Both the position numbers and the translations under genes were made by a program. This document shows positions 45,158 through 53,547 of a stretch of 64,000 nucleotides of DNA, in pieces; the stretch's first letter is position 1, and each line of letters opens with the position of its first letter. The stretch is from Mesoterricola silvestris (lineage in GTDB: Bacteria > Acidobacteriota > Holophagae > Holophagales > Holophagaceae), in NCBI RefSeq assembly GCF_030295405.1, contig NZ_AP027080.1, positions 2,960,001 through 3,024,000 of the forward strand, in the 5' to 3' direction. The notes beneath the pieces are model-generated. The model had not been told where the DNA came from, did no database searches, and saw only the letters and a program-made list of their open reading frames with translations.

Positions 45158-46020
45158 GTCCCGACGCCCTGTCCAGCGCCGAGTTCCGGCTGCTCCGGGA
45201 CTACATCCAGGAGCACTGCGGCATCTGCCTGGGGGAGGAGAAGGCCTACCTCATCGAGGCCCGCCTCACGGGGCTCCTGGCCCGGCACGGCTGCCCCGAT
45301 TTCGGCACCTTCTACCGCCTGGCCAGGAACGCCTCCTCCCCGGCGCTCCGGGAGGAGGTCATCGACGCCATGACCACCAACGAGACCCTCTGGTTCCGGG
45401 ACACCCACCCCTTCACGATCCTCCGGGAGAAGCTGCTGCCCCCCCTCGCCGACGGGATCCTCCGGAAGACCCGCGGCCGGGTCCGCATCTGGTCCGCGGC
45501 CTGCTCCACGGGGCAGGAGCCCTATTCCATCGCCATGGCCATCCTGGAGCACTGCCGCCTCAACCCCGGGGTGAACCCCGCCCAGTTCGAGATCCTGGCT
45601 TCGGACATCTCCCCCTCGGCCCTTTTCCTGGCCCAGGCGGGGCGCTACGACGAGAACGCCATGCGCCGGGGCCTCCCGGAGGACCTGAAGGAGCGCTACT
45701 TCCACCGCGAGGGCCCGGCCTGGTCCGTGAACGACGAGGTCAGGCGCCTGGTCACCTTCCGGAAGTTCAACCTGCAGGATTCCATGGACCCCCTGGGCCC
45801 CTTCGACGTGGTGTTCTGCCGCTACGTGACCATCTACTTCGCCGACGAGTTCAAGCGGCGCATCTTCGCCGGGATCGCCAGCCTTCTGGCCCCTTCCGGC
45901 CATCTCCTCATCAGCGCGGTGGAATCCCTCCGGGGCATCGCCGACCAGCTCCTGCCCATGACCCATGCGGGCGGCCTCTACTACCAGTGCGATCCCTCGA
46001 TTCCAGGAGGCGAAAAATGA
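45154..46020 (+). CDS. cheR: CheR-type receptor methyltransferase (second copy)
   Basis: This 288-residue CheR closely resembles the first, with identical MTTNETLWFRD and ASDISPSAL blocks and SAM loop WSAACSTGQEPYSIA. The start GTG is inside the cheB stop. The copies on either side of cheB look like a duplication that has diverged. Unlike the first copy it keeps the common Ala-Cys-Ser SAM loop. It may serve different receptors. Confidence 0.94.
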   Translation: MSPDALSSAEFRLLRDYIQEHCGICLGEEKAYLIEARLTGLLARHGCPDFGTFYRLARNASSPALREEVIDAMTTNETLWFRDTHPFTILREKLLPPLADGILRKTRGRVRIWSAACSTGQEPYSIAMAILEHCRLNPGVNPAQFEILASDISPSALFLAQAGRYDENAMRRGLPEDLKERYFHREGPAWSVNDEVRRLVTFRKFNLQDSMDPLGPFDVVFCRYVTIYFADEFKRRIFAGIASLLAPSGHLLISAVESLRGIADQLLPMTHAGGLYYQCDPSIPGGEK

Positions 46021-46394
46021 AGATCCTGTCCGTGGACGATTCCACCACCATGAGAAGGATCATCGGCCGCGTGGTGGGCATGCTGGGCTACGACTTCGCC
46101 GAGGCCTCCAACGGCGTCGAGGCCCTGGACCTGCTGGCCCGGGACCACGCCGACATCGCCCTGGTGATCATGGACATCAACATGCCGGAAATGGACGGCA
46201 TCACCTGCCTCCAGTCCATCAAGGCCGACCCCGCCCTGCAGGCCCTCCCGGTCATGATGGTCACCACCGAATCGGACCGCGCCCGGGTCATCCAGGCCGT
46301 CCAGGCCGGCGCCGCCAACTACGTCACCAAGCCCTTCAGCCACGACGACCTGGTGGCCAAGATCGCATCCACCCTCGGCTCGGACGAGTTCTAA
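46017..46394 (+). CDS. cheY: CheY-type single-domain response regulator
   Basis: This 125-residue receiver has acidic Asp7-Asp8, phospho-acceptor Asp53 (VIMDINMPEMDG), Thr in MVTTESD and Lys in YVTKPF. It overlaps the second cheR as ATGA and follows AGGAGG. As the last gene of the operon it is the natural output of CheA, to the flagellar switch or to pilus motors. FliM-binding cannot be judged from sequence alone. Confidence 0.92.
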   Translation: MKILSVDDSTTMRRIIGRVVGMLGYDFAEASNGVEALDLLARDHADIALVIMDINMPEMDGITCLQSIKADPALQALPVMMVTTESDRARVIQAVQAGAANYVTKPFSHDDLVAKIASTLGSDEF

Positions 46395-46403
46395 TCCCGA
46401 ATT

Positions 46404-46652
46404 TCGACCCACTCCGGCGCCTGTCTTGCCTGACCGGGGATGAAAAGGATCCTTCCTTCATCCCCTTCATCCTGTTCATCCAATTAATCCCCGTTCCCGC
46501 AGGGCCAGTGATGAGGTGGGACGGCGCGCAGTTGATCCGCATGCGCCGACCCATCCCTGCTCTGGCCCTGCGGGAACAGGGATTAAAAAGGATGAACAGG
46601 ATGAAGGGGATGAAAGAAGGATCTTGTTCATCACCGGCGCCGGGGTGGGTCG
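46404..46652. repeat. Long inverted repeat between cheY and nadC
   Basis: Two arms of about 90-100 bases (46404-46506 and 46563-46652) are inverted copies. Both contain tcgaccca, ggcgcc, a run of tcatccccttcatcctgttcatcc and gttcccgcagggcca. The central 56 bases (46507-46562) are unrelated. The element starts 9 bases after the cheY stop and ends 11 bases before the convergent nadC stop. It would form a large hairpin in RNA on either strand. A decayed relative is at about 9541-9783. No coding capacity is evident. Confidence 0.85.
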
Positions 46653-46662
46653 AAAAACGGGA

Positions 46663-47502
46663 CTAGAACCTGAGGCTCAGGTCCACGGAGGGGGCGCTGT
46701 GGGTGAGGGCGCCCACGCTCAGGAAGTCGACGCCGGTTTCGGCCACGGCCCGCGCGCGGTCCAGGGCGAGGTTTCCGCTGGCCTCCAGGAAGATACGGCT
46801 CGCGCCCCGCAGGGCCACGGCGGCGGCCATCTGGTCGAGGGTCATGTTGTCCAGGAGGATGCCGTCCACGCCGGGGATCGCCAGGCATTCGGCGACCTGC
46901 TCCAGGGTCTCGGCCTCCACTTCGATGCGCAGGAGGTTGGGGGCGACGGCGCGGGCCTGGGCCACGGCGGCGGCGATGCCGCCGGCGGCGGCGATGTGGT
47001 TCTCCTTGAGGAGGACGCCGTCGCCCAGGGTGAGCCGGTGGTTGACGCCGCCGCCGCAGCGCACGGCGTACTTCTCCAGGAGCTTGAGTCCGGGGGTCGT
47101 CTTGCGGGTGTCCATGATGCGGGCCCCGGTGCCGGCCACGGCGTCCACGAAGGCCCGGGTGAGGGTCGCGGTGCCCGACAGGCGCTGGAGGAGGTTGAGC
47201 ATCACCCGCTCGGCCATGAGGATGGCGCGGCTGGAGCCTTCGATGCGCATCACCACCGCCCCGGGATCCACCCGGTCCCCGTCCTGGGCCCCGGGGACCA
47301 CCTTGAGGGCGGGGTCCACGGCCCGGAAGACCTCCCCGGCAACGGGCAGCCCCGCCAGCACCAGGCGGCCCTTGGCCACCACCCGGGCCTCCATGGGGCG
47401 GTCGGGAACCGAGGCGCTGGTCCAGTCCTGGGTGCCCCAGTCCTCCAGCAGGAAGGCCCGGACGGCGTCGGCGTAGGTGAGGGGGTGCGGCGCGTTGAAC
47501 AT
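46663..47502 (-). CDS. nadC: NadC, nicotinate-nucleotide pyrophosphorylase
   Basis: NadC converts quinolinate plus PRPP to nicotinate mononucleotide in NAD synthesis. The 279-residue protein has the family motifs ILMAERVMLNLLQRLSGTAT, MDTRKTTPGL, CGGGVNHR and LKENHI. The later segments ILLDNMT and LEASGN also fit. The ATG at 47502 lies directly after the HIT gene stop. nadA and nadB are not nearby. Confidence 0.95.
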   Translation of the reverse strand: MFNAPHPLTYADAVRAFLLEDWGTQDWTSASVPDRPMEARVVAKGRLVLAGLPVAGEVFRAVDPALKVVPGAQDGDRVDPGAVVMRIEGSSRAILMAERVMLNLLQRLSGTATLTRAFVDAVAGTGARIMDTRKTTPGLKLLEKYAVRCGGGVNHRLTLGDGVLLKENHIAAAGGIAAAVAQARAVAPNLLRIEVEAETLEQVAECLAIPGVDGILLDNMTLDQMAAAVALRGASRIFLEASGNLALDRARAVAETGVDFLSVGALTHSAPSVDLSLRF

Positions 47503-47504
47503 GG

Positions 47505-47855
47505 CTAGGCCATCCTGCCGCCCATGGGGCGGCCTCCCAGGAGGTGGAAATGGAGATGGAACACCGTCTGCCCCGCGTCGGGCCCGGCGTTGGACACCAG
47601 GCGCCACCCGGAGGCCGCCAGGCCCTCCCCGGCGGCGAGGTCCTTGGCCACCAGGGCGATCTCCCCCACCAGACCCGCCCTTTCCGGCGTGAGGTCGTTG
47701 AGCCCGGAGAAGTGGGCCCGGGGGATGAGCACGATGTGGGTCGGCGCCTGGGGCGCGATGTCCCGGAAGGCCAGCAGGTTCTCGTCCTGGAAGAGGATGG
47801 TGGCGGGGATCTGCCCGGAGGCGATCCTGCAGAAGACGCAATTGGGGTCGGACAT
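47505..47855 (-). CDS. HIT-family (HinT-like) nucleotide hydrolase
   Basis: The 116-residue protein has N-terminal CVFCRIASGQIPA, DIAPQAPTHIVLIP and the catalytic histidine triad VFHLHFHLLGG near the end. HinT enzymes cleave aminoacyl- or phosphoramidate-AMP. It is upstream of nadC with 2 bases between. It is divergent from trmL with a 64-base gap. Confidence 0.93.
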   Translation of the reverse strand: MSDPNCVFCRIASGQIPATILFQDENLLAFRDIAPQAPTHIVLIPRAHFSGLNDLTPERAGLVGEIALVAKDLAAGEGLAASGWRLVSNAGPDAGQTVFHLHFHLLGGRPMGGRMA

Positions 47856-47919
47856 GGTGGCTCCCGGTTGCCCTCAATTCTGCCCGGATTATGATCGGAG
47901 GTATCGAAAGGTTGACGCC

Positions 47920-48378
47920 GTGCCCTTCCACATCGTGCTCCACCAGCCGGAAATCCCCCAGAACACCGGCAGCATAGGCCGCCTCTGCGTGTCCACCGAC
48001 ACCCGGCTCCACCTGGTCCACCCCCTGGGGTTCGACACCTCGGACTACTACCTGCGCCGCGCGGGCCTGGACTACTGGGAGCGCCTGAACCCCACGCACC
48101 ACGCCTCCTGGGAGGCCTTCCTCGCCGCCGAGCCGGGAATGCGCCTGTGGTTCTTCAGCACCAAAGGGGACCGGCGCCACACCGACGTCCGGTGGCAGGA
48201 CGGCGACGGCCTCGTCTTCGGCCGGGAAACCGTGGGCCTGCCGCCGGAGATCCTCCAGGCCCACCCGGAGCGCCTGGTGAAGATCCCCATGCGGGGCGAG
48301 TTCCACCGCAGCCTGAACCTGGCCCAGGCCGCGGCGGTGGGCCTGTACGAGGCGCTGCGCCAGACCGAGGGCTGGTAA
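47920..48378 (+). CDS. trmL: TrmL, tRNA (cytidine/uridine-34-2'-O)-methyltransferase
   Basis: TrmL is a SPOUT enzyme that methylates the wobble ribose of certain leucine tRNAs. The 152-residue protein has HQPEIPQNTGSIGRLC, LVHPLGF, the knot segment VFGRETVGLPPEIL, IPMRGEFHRSLNLAQAAAVG and a C-terminal Tyr-Glu-Ala-Leu. The GTG at 47920 is chosen because the conserved N-terminus starts there. No ATG is in the right place. It converges with the lipid-kinase gene, 2 bases apart. Confidence 0.92.
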   Translation: MPFHIVLHQPEIPQNTGSIGRLCVSTDTRLHLVHPLGFDTSDYYLRRAGLDYWERLNPTHHASWEAFLAAEPGMRLWFFSTKGDRRHTDVRWQDGDGLVFGRETVGLPPEILQAHPERLVKIPMRGEFHRSLNLAQAAAVGLYEALRQTEGW

Positions 48379-48380
48379 TC

Positions 48381-49328
48381 CTAGCGAAAGGGGCAGTCCG
48401 AGGTCACCCGCATGGGGAAGGCCCCCTTCTCCACCGTGATTTCCGCCCGGTCCCGGGCGGGGGCGGGCTCGCCGTCCATGTGCCAGGGGCAGGGCCGGTC
48501 CAGACGAACAACCGCACGAAGAAGCCGCCCCTCCTGGCGCAGGGGGGTCCGCCCCCCTTCCCGGAAGAGCTGGGGCACCTCGGCCAGGATATCGAACAGC
48601 CCGGGACGCCGGAGGCGGACCCAGCTGAGCAGGCCGTCGGCGGGGTCCGCCCCGGGGGCGATCCAGAGGCCGGACCCGTACTGGGGGAGGTTGGCGAAGC
48701 AGAGGCTCCAGGCCGATTCCGGCAGCTCGGGCTCGGGGCCCCTCCAGGCGGCCCGGAGCCTCTCCAGGCGGCCCGGGGCCTCCGGGGCGGGCCGCTCCGC
48801 CTCCCAGCGCAGGCCGGCCTCCCGGTGGCGCCGCCACAGGCCCACGCACTGGCGGACATAGGTCCGGAGGCCGCGGCCCTGGGCCCGGTCGAAGGCCAGG
48901 GCCACCTCGGCCTCGAATCCGGTGCCGCAGAGGTTCAGGAAGGGGGCGCCGTCCAGCCGCCCCAGGTCCATGGCCAGGTCCCGGCCTTCCAGGAGCCGCA
49001 GGACGGCGCCGGCGGGATCCAGGGGGGTGCGCAGGCCCCGCACGAGCCCGTTGCCCGAACCGCCCGGGACCGCCCCCAGGGGCACCGGCAGCCCCAGCCC
49101 GGCCAGGGCGGCCCCGGCGTGGTGGAGGGTGCCGTCCCCGCCCCACACCAGGATCGGCCCCCCCGCGGCCAGGGCCTGGCGGATCCAGGGCTCGTAGTCG
49201 AAGGGGAGTTCCAGGGGCACCGGTTCCAGGCGGGCCCGCACCTCCCCGGGAAGCCGGGCCAGGAGCGCCGCGGGATCCATGCGCCCGTGCCCCGAGCGGG
49301 GGTTGTAGACCAGGGGCGTCCGGATCAC
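48381..49328 (-). CDS. Diacylglycerol/lipid kinase family protein
   Basis: This 315-residue protein has the DAGK catalytic-domain motif GGDGTLHHAG and the GGSGNGLVRGL loop, with LVYNPRSGHGR at the N-terminus. These belong to the LCB5/YegS/DgkB-type lipid kinases. The substrate could be diacylglycerol or another lipid. The GTG start at 49328 shares bases with the stop of the preceding pseudouridine synthase gene and has GGGGGA upstream. Confidence 0.87.
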   Translation of the reverse strand: MIRTPLVYNPRSGHGRMDPAALLARLPGEVRARLEPVPLELPFDYEPWIRQALAAGGPILVWGGDGTLHHAGAALAGLGLPVPLGAVPGGSGNGLVRGLRTPLDPAGAVLRLLEGRDLAMDLGRLDGAPFLNLCGTGFEAEVALAFDRAQGRGLRTYVRQCVGLWRRHREAGLRWEAERPAPEAPGRLERLRAAWRGPEPELPESAWSLCFANLPQYGSGLWIAPGADPADGLLSWVRLRRPGLFDILAEVPQLFREGGRTPLRQEGRLLRAVVRLDRPCPWHMDGEPAPARDRAEITVEKGAFPMRVTSDCPFR

Positions 49329-50197
49329 GCGGGGTCCCCCATGAAGCGCGCCGGAGGCGCCACCAGCTCCATGGGGACGCCGGTGATGGGATGCTCGATG
49401 GAGAGCTTCCACGCGTGAAGCCACAGGTGGTCGGACTTCTCCCCGAAGTAGAGGGCGTCGCCGTACACCGGCGCCCCCAGGTGGGAGAGGTGGACCCGGA
49501 TCTGGTGGGTGCGCCCGGTGTGGGGGGTGGCCACCACCCAGAAGCCCGGCAGGAAGCCCCCGGTCTCCTCCGGCAGGGCCGGGCGGAAATCCGTCACCGA
49601 AGGCCTGGGATCCAGCAGGTCCCCGGTGCACCCGAAGCGCGCCGGCCTGGAATTGCGCACGCGGCCGATGGGCAGGTCCACCGTGCAGGGCTCCAGGTGA
49701 CGGGAGACGCGGGCCAGGTAGGTCTTGGCGATGGTCCGGGCCTGGAACTGCGTGCCCAGGTGGGCGGAGGGATGCTTGGCGATGACGAGGATGCCCGAGG
49801 TGCCCTGGTCCAGGCGGTGCTGCAGGGCCAGGAACTGGCCGGGGCGCTGCCGCTGCAGCAGGGCGGTGAGATCGTGGAGGTCGGAGGCCTGGGTGCCCTG
49901 GGAGGCCATGCCCGCGGGCTTGTCCACCACCAGGAGGAATTCGTCCTCGAAGAGCACCGGGACGGCCATGTCCAAGGGCTGCCCCAGGGCGTCGTCCACG
50001 GACACCGACACCTCCGTGCCCGGCTTGAGCAGCTTGGAGGCCACCTTGATGCGCTTGCGGTGGGCCTGGACGCCCCCGAGCTGGAGCACCTCCCGGGCCT
50101 TCCTGCGGCTGAGCCCGGTGTGGGCCGAGACCAGCTGGTCCAGCCTCATGCCCTCCTCGGCGGGATCCACGGTGAATTTCCAGCTTTGCGTCGCCAT
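49325..50197 (-). CDS. RluA/RluD-family pseudouridine synthase
   Basis: The 290-residue protein has an N-terminal S4 RNA-binding domain (RLDQLVSAHTGLSRRKARE). The RluA catalytic core has HRLDQGTSG, with the nucleophilic Asp conserved but Gln-Gly replacing the usual Arg-Asp/Glu. THTGRTHQIRVHLSHLG and PVYGDALY follow. It modifies 23S rRNA or a tRNA; RluD is the closest functional guess. The C-terminal region ends the gene in a GTGA overlap with the kinase. Confidence 0.9.
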   Translation of the reverse strand: MATQSWKFTVDPAEEGMRLDQLVSAHTGLSRRKAREVLQLGGVQAHRKRIKVASKLLKPGTEVSVSVDDALGQPLDMAVPVLFEDEFLLVVDKPAGMASQGTQASDLHDLTALLQRQRPGQFLALQHRLDQGTSGILVIAKHPSAHLGTQFQARTIAKTYLARVSRHLEPCTVDLPIGRVRNSRPARFGCTGDLLDPRPSVTDFRPALPEETGGFLPGFWVVATPHTGRTHQIRVHLSHLGAPVYGDALYFGEKSDHLWLHAWKLSIEHPITGVPMELVAPPARFMGDPA

Positions 50198-50237
50198 CCC
50201 ATTAGCTTACCGTGCCGGGACTTGGTAGGGTGAAGGC

Positions 50238-51065
50238 ATGGAATCCCCAGGTCCGGCGTCCAGGCTGTCCGCGCTGCCCGGAAAGGCCGCCCGGGGCCTG
50301 GGCGCCAGGGTCCGGTCGTCCTTCGCCCAGGTGGGCTCCCTGGCCTGGCTCTTCCTGGCCGGCGTGAAGGGGATCCTCCGCCTGCGGGGGGAGCAGGTGC
50401 GGGTGGTGCTGGAGGTGACCCGCACCCAGATCCGGTTCACGGCCCTGGACGCCCTGCCCCTGTGCACCCTGGCGGCCCTGCTCATCGGAGGCATCACGCT
50501 GCTGCAGGTCTTCGGGCAGCTTTCGGGCTTCGGAATGGAGAACTACATCTGCCAGATCCTGGCCCAGCTGGTCATCCGGGAACTGGGGCCCCTGCTGGTG
50601 GGCATCGTGGTCATCAGCCGCAGCGGCACGGCCATCGCCACGGAGATGGCCTCGCGCCAGCTCAGCGGCGAGATCGACGCCCTCTACCTCAACGGCGTGG
50701 ACCCGGTGCAGTACCTCCTGGCGCCGCGCCTCCTGGGCGGGATCATCTCGCTGTTCGCCCTGATCATCTACTTCGACACCGTGGCCCTCCTGGGCGGGTT
50801 CCTGGTGGCATGGCTGCGCCTGCCGCTGTCCTTCTCGGCCTTCGCCGACGCCCTGGTGCGGGCCGTGGGCCCCCGGGAGATGGCGGCGACCCTCTGCAAG
50901 GCCCTGGTGTTCGGCACGGCCATCCCGCTGCTGTGCACCTCGTACGGCCTGCGGGTGCGGGTGAGCACCACCGAGATCCCCCAGGCCGTCACCAAGGCCG
51001 CGGTGGGTTCCCTGGCGATCCTGCTCCTGGCCGGCGCCTTCCTGTCGGTGCTGATCTATGCCTAG
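50238..51065 (+). CDS. mlaE: MlaE-type ABC permease (phospholipid transport)
   Basis: The 275-residue permease of the MlaE/YrbE family is encoded first in an operon with an ATPase-like gene and an MCE protein. It has an amphipathic N-terminal helix and five or so membrane segments. Conserved family regions include FGQLSGFGMENYICQI, VISRSGTAIATEMAS and LCTSYGLRV. Mla systems move phospholipids between inner and outer membranes. No mlaB or mlaC is nearby, so periplasmic carrier function may be elsewhere. Confidence 0.9.
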   Translation: MESPGPASRLSALPGKAARGLGARVRSSFAQVGSLAWLFLAGVKGILRLRGEQVRVVLEVTRTQIRFTALDALPLCTLAALLIGGITLLQVFGQLSGFGMENYICQILAQLVIRELGPLLVGIVVISRSGTAIATEMASRQLSGEIDALYLNGVDPVQYLLAPRLLGGIISLFALIIYFDTVALLGGFLVAWLRLPLSFSAFADALVRAVGPREMAATLCKALVFGTAIPLLCTSYGLRVRVSTTEIPQAVTKAAVGSLAILLLAGAFLSVLIYA

Positions 51066-51732
51066 GCCCCTCCTGGCCCTGGAGGGCGTCTCCCTGGCCT
51101 CCCCCGAAGGCCGGGTGGTGTTCCAGGACCTGGATTGGAAGCTGGACCGGGGCGCCCGCTGGCACCTCCAGGGCAACCAGGGCACCGGGGCCACCGCCCT
51201 GCTCCGCCTCTGCGCGGGCCTGGCCCGGCCCCGGGAGGGGCGGGTGGTCCTGGACGGGAGGGAGATCGACCTGGATGCCCTGGACCATCCCTTCATCAAC
51301 GCCGGCGACCTGGGCTGGGTGCCCACCGACGGCGGCCTCGCCGTGAACCTCACCCTCCTGGACAACGTCGCCCTGCCCCTGCGCTTTTCCCGCAAGGTAG
51401 GCCGGGAGGAGGCCCGGGAGGAGGCCCTGCGCTGGCTGGAGCGGGCCGGGCTGGGGAGGTCCGCCGCCTCCCGGCCGCGCCTTCCCGCGGACCGGGCCTG
51501 CTGGATGACGGCCCTGGCCAGGGCCGGCGCCAAGGGCTCCCGGCTCTGGCTGGTGGACCGGCCCGCGGGGGGCCTGGACCCCGAAAGCCGGAAGGCCGCC
51601 CACGCCATCCTGGAGGAGGCCGCCCGGGACCCGGAGACCACCCTCGTGCTGGTGGGGGGCGACTGGATGGAAGACCTGGGCGCCGGCCTGCGCATCGAGG
51701 ACGGACGCCTCGCCACAGGGAGTGCCCCATGA
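51058..51732 (+). CDS. Degenerate ABC ATPase in the MlaF position
   Basis: The 224-residue protein aligns with an ABC nucleotide-binding domain and overlaps mlaE by 8 bases and mlaD by 4. Its motifs are eroded. Walker A reads GNQGTGAT with Ala45 for the catalytic Lys. Walker B ends WLVDRP, with Arg168 for the catalytic Glu. The region where LSGGQ should lie reads RLPADRACW. The switch His is Gly201. No Q-loop Gln is visible at GWVPTDGG. The D-loop GLDPES survives. It looks like an ATP-binding pseudoenzyme, though the operon stays intact. Confidence 0.85.
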   Translation: MPRPLLALEGVSLASPEGRVVFQDLDWKLDRGARWHLQGNQGTGATALLRLCAGLARPREGRVVLDGREIDLDALDHPFINAGDLGWVPTDGGLAVNLTLLDNVALPLRFSRKVGREEAREEALRWLERAGLGRSAASRPRLPADRACWMTALARAGAKGSRLWLVDRPAGGLDPESRKAAHAILEEAARDPETTLVLVGGDWMEDLGAGLRIEDGRLATGSAP

Positions 51733-52697
51733 AGCTCGAAAAGGACGACGCCAAGATCGGCCTGCTGGTGTTCCTGGCCCTGGCGGTGTTCGCCGGGTTC
51801 CTCTTCCACCGCAGCCTCACGGCCATCCTCACCAAGGAGGCCCGCTTCCAGGTGGCCCTGGAAACCGCCTCGGACCTGTCCGAAGGCACCGAGGTCCAGC
51901 TCCAGGGCCTCCGGGTGGGCCAGGTGAAGGCCATCCGCCTCCAGCGGGACGGGGTGGAGTACCGGTTCCTGGCCACGCTGGGCCTGCGCACCGACATCGT
52001 CCTGTGGCAGGGCACCCGTGCCGTGGTGGTGGCCAAGCCCCTGGGCGGGTCCTTCGTGGACCTCCAGCTGCCCGAGCCCGCCCTGCGCAGGGCGGCGCTC
52101 CAGCCCGGGGCGACCCTGAGCGGCGCCGCCAGCGCGTCCCTGGCCACCCTGCTCGAGGACGCCAGCCACCTCATCGCCAACCTGGACGGCGCGGTGACCG
52201 GCCTGCGCACCCAGTTCGAGGCCCGGGGGGCCGGGGCCGTGCTGGACAGCCCCCGCATCGCCAAGGTGCTGACGGACCTGGACGCGGCCCTCCTGGAATT
52301 CCGCAAGCTGGCCCTGGAAGCCCAGACCCTGGCCCGCCACGGCGACGCCTCCATGGCCGTGGCGGACCGGAGCCTGGCGAGCCTGGACAAGAGCCTGGCC
52401 ATGGTCCAGGGCCTTCTGGACAAGCGTTCCGGGGACCTGGACGCCATCGTCGCGCACCTGGCGGGCACCCTCCGGGAATCCGAGGAGCTCGCAAAGGAGG
52501 CCCGCGCCCTCCTCAGGACCGCCGGCCCCGACGCCGACGCCGCGCTCAAGGCCCTGGACCGCAACCTCAGGTCCACCGAGGAACTCCTGGAGATCCTCAA
52601 GGCCAAGCCCAGCCGCATCGTGTGGGGCAAACCCTCGCGGGCCGAGCGGGAGGATGCCGCCCGGCGCGCGGAGGAGAACCGGAAGCCTAATCCTTGA
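51729..52697 (+). CDS. mlaD: MlaD-type MCE protein
   Basis: The 322-residue protein has an N-terminal membrane helix (about 10-27). An MCE domain follows (about 37-125) with DLSEGTEVQLQGLRVGQVKAI and KPLGGSFVDLQL. A long coiled-coil C-terminal part (from 135) is rich in Ala, Leu and Asp, which suits a tunnel or needle in the periplasm. The start overlaps the ATPase gene. Its 3' end overlaps the convergent lipoprotein gene by 11 bases. Confidence 0.9.
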   Translation: MKLEKDDAKIGLLVFLALAVFAGFLFHRSLTAILTKEARFQVALETASDLSEGTEVQLQGLRVGQVKAIRLQRDGVEYRFLATLGLRTDIVLWQGTRAVVVAKPLGGSFVDLQLPEPALRRAALQPGATLSGAASASLATLLEDASHLIANLDGAVTGLRTQFEARGAGAVLDSPRIAKVLTDLDAALLEFRKLALEAQTLARHGDASMAVADRSLASLDKSLAMVQGLLDKRSGDLDAIVAHLAGTLRESEELAKEARALLRTAGPDADAALKALDRNLRSTEELLEILKAKPSRIVWGKPSRAEREDAARRAEENRKPNP

Positions 52698-53460
52698 GCA
52701 CCGGCGTGAAGATGCCGGAGTACTGGGACGAGGGCGAATGCGCGGCGAGGACGAGGCCGCTCCTCGCCCCCCGGAGCCTGAAGGCCACGCCGTTGAACGA
52801 GATGGGGCCGCCGTCAGAGACATTGGTGGGCGTGTAGGTGAAGGCCACCGTGAAATAATTGACGCCGGCCGTGGGCTGGGTGACCGTGCCCGACAGGGAC
52901 CCCACCGCGGAATCGCCGCCGGAAAGCGTGCCATCGGCGGCGATATTCAGGGTCGCGCCGGTGCCGTTGGAGGCTTCCTCCGCGCTGGCGTTGTAGGTGG
53001 CGGCCAGGTCCGAGAGCTGGGTCGTGCCGTTGGAATCGGGTTCCTTCGTGAAGGTGACGGCGGTCCCGGTATTTCCCGGGTAGCTGAGTCGGAGGGTGAT
53101 CTGGCCGGGGCCGGCGGTGCCGCCGACCTGGACCAGCATGGGGGCGTCCTGGGCGATGGGCACCCTCGCAAGGAACTGGAGCCCCAGTCCCGCGAGGGTG
53201 GTGCCGTCCAGGTTGAAGGTCCCGAAGGTGAGGCTCCGGTCCACGCCCAGCCAGGAGAAGCTCCCGTCCCCCGCCTTGACGGCCGCATAGTGGAGCTTGC
53301 CGCCCGCATCCTTGCCGGAATAGACGCCTCCCACGTTGGCCAGGGTCGGCGCCGTGGAGCCCCCCGATTTCCCTCCGCATGCCAGGAGACTGGCGAACAC
53401 CAGGGCCATGGCGCCAAGCGACCATGCGGAAGTTTTGAAAGAATTGAAATTCGGGGTCAT
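52687..53460 (-). CDS. Putative secreted lipoprotein, unknown function
   Basis: This 257-residue protein has a signal peptide ending in the lipobox LLACGG (Cys at 28), so it is probably a lipoprotein. The mature part is Gly/Ser/Thr/Val-rich with repeated beta-type segments. It has no motif I recognise, and Ig-like or beta-sandwich folds are plausible. A 10-base perfect AT inverted repeat lies 25 bases upstream of the start, a possible operator. It overlaps mlaD tail to tail. Confidence 0.72.
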   Translation of the reverse strand: MTPNFNSFKTSAWSLGAMALVFASLLACGGKSGGSTAPTLANVGGVYSGKDAGGKLHYAAVKAGDGSFSWLGVDRSLTFGTFNLDGTTLAGLGLQFLARVPIAQDAPMLVQVGGTAGPGQITLRLSYPGNTGTAVTFTKEPDSNGTTQLSDLAATYNASAEEASNGTGATLNIAADGTLSGGDSAVGSLSGTVTQPTAGVNYFTVAFTYTPTNVSDGGPISFNGVAFRLRGARSGLVLAAHSPSSQYSGIFTPVLKD

Positions 53461-53484
53461 GCCTGCCCTCCTGGGGTGATACCG

Positions 53485-53509
53485 GAAATAAACATAAATT
53501 GTTTATTTC
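53485..53509. promoter_or_regulatory. Perfect AT-rich inverted repeat ahead of the lipoprotein gene
   Basis: gaaataaaca (53485-53494) and tgtttatttc (53500-53509) are perfect partners around a 5-base loop. It is an island of A and T in very GC-rich DNA, in the 87-base gap between the PilZ stop and the lipoprotein start. A low-GC stem is a weak terminator, so a repressor site for the lipoprotein gene is the better guess. Confidence 0.5.
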
Positions 53510-53547
53510 TCGACGCCACCCCCTGGGCCGGAATTTCCCGGGCTAGC

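Noticed and set aside
53485-53509. Rho-independent terminator for the PilZ gene
   Set aside because: The stem is AT-rich and lacks a GC core and a clean T run, so termination is unlikely.
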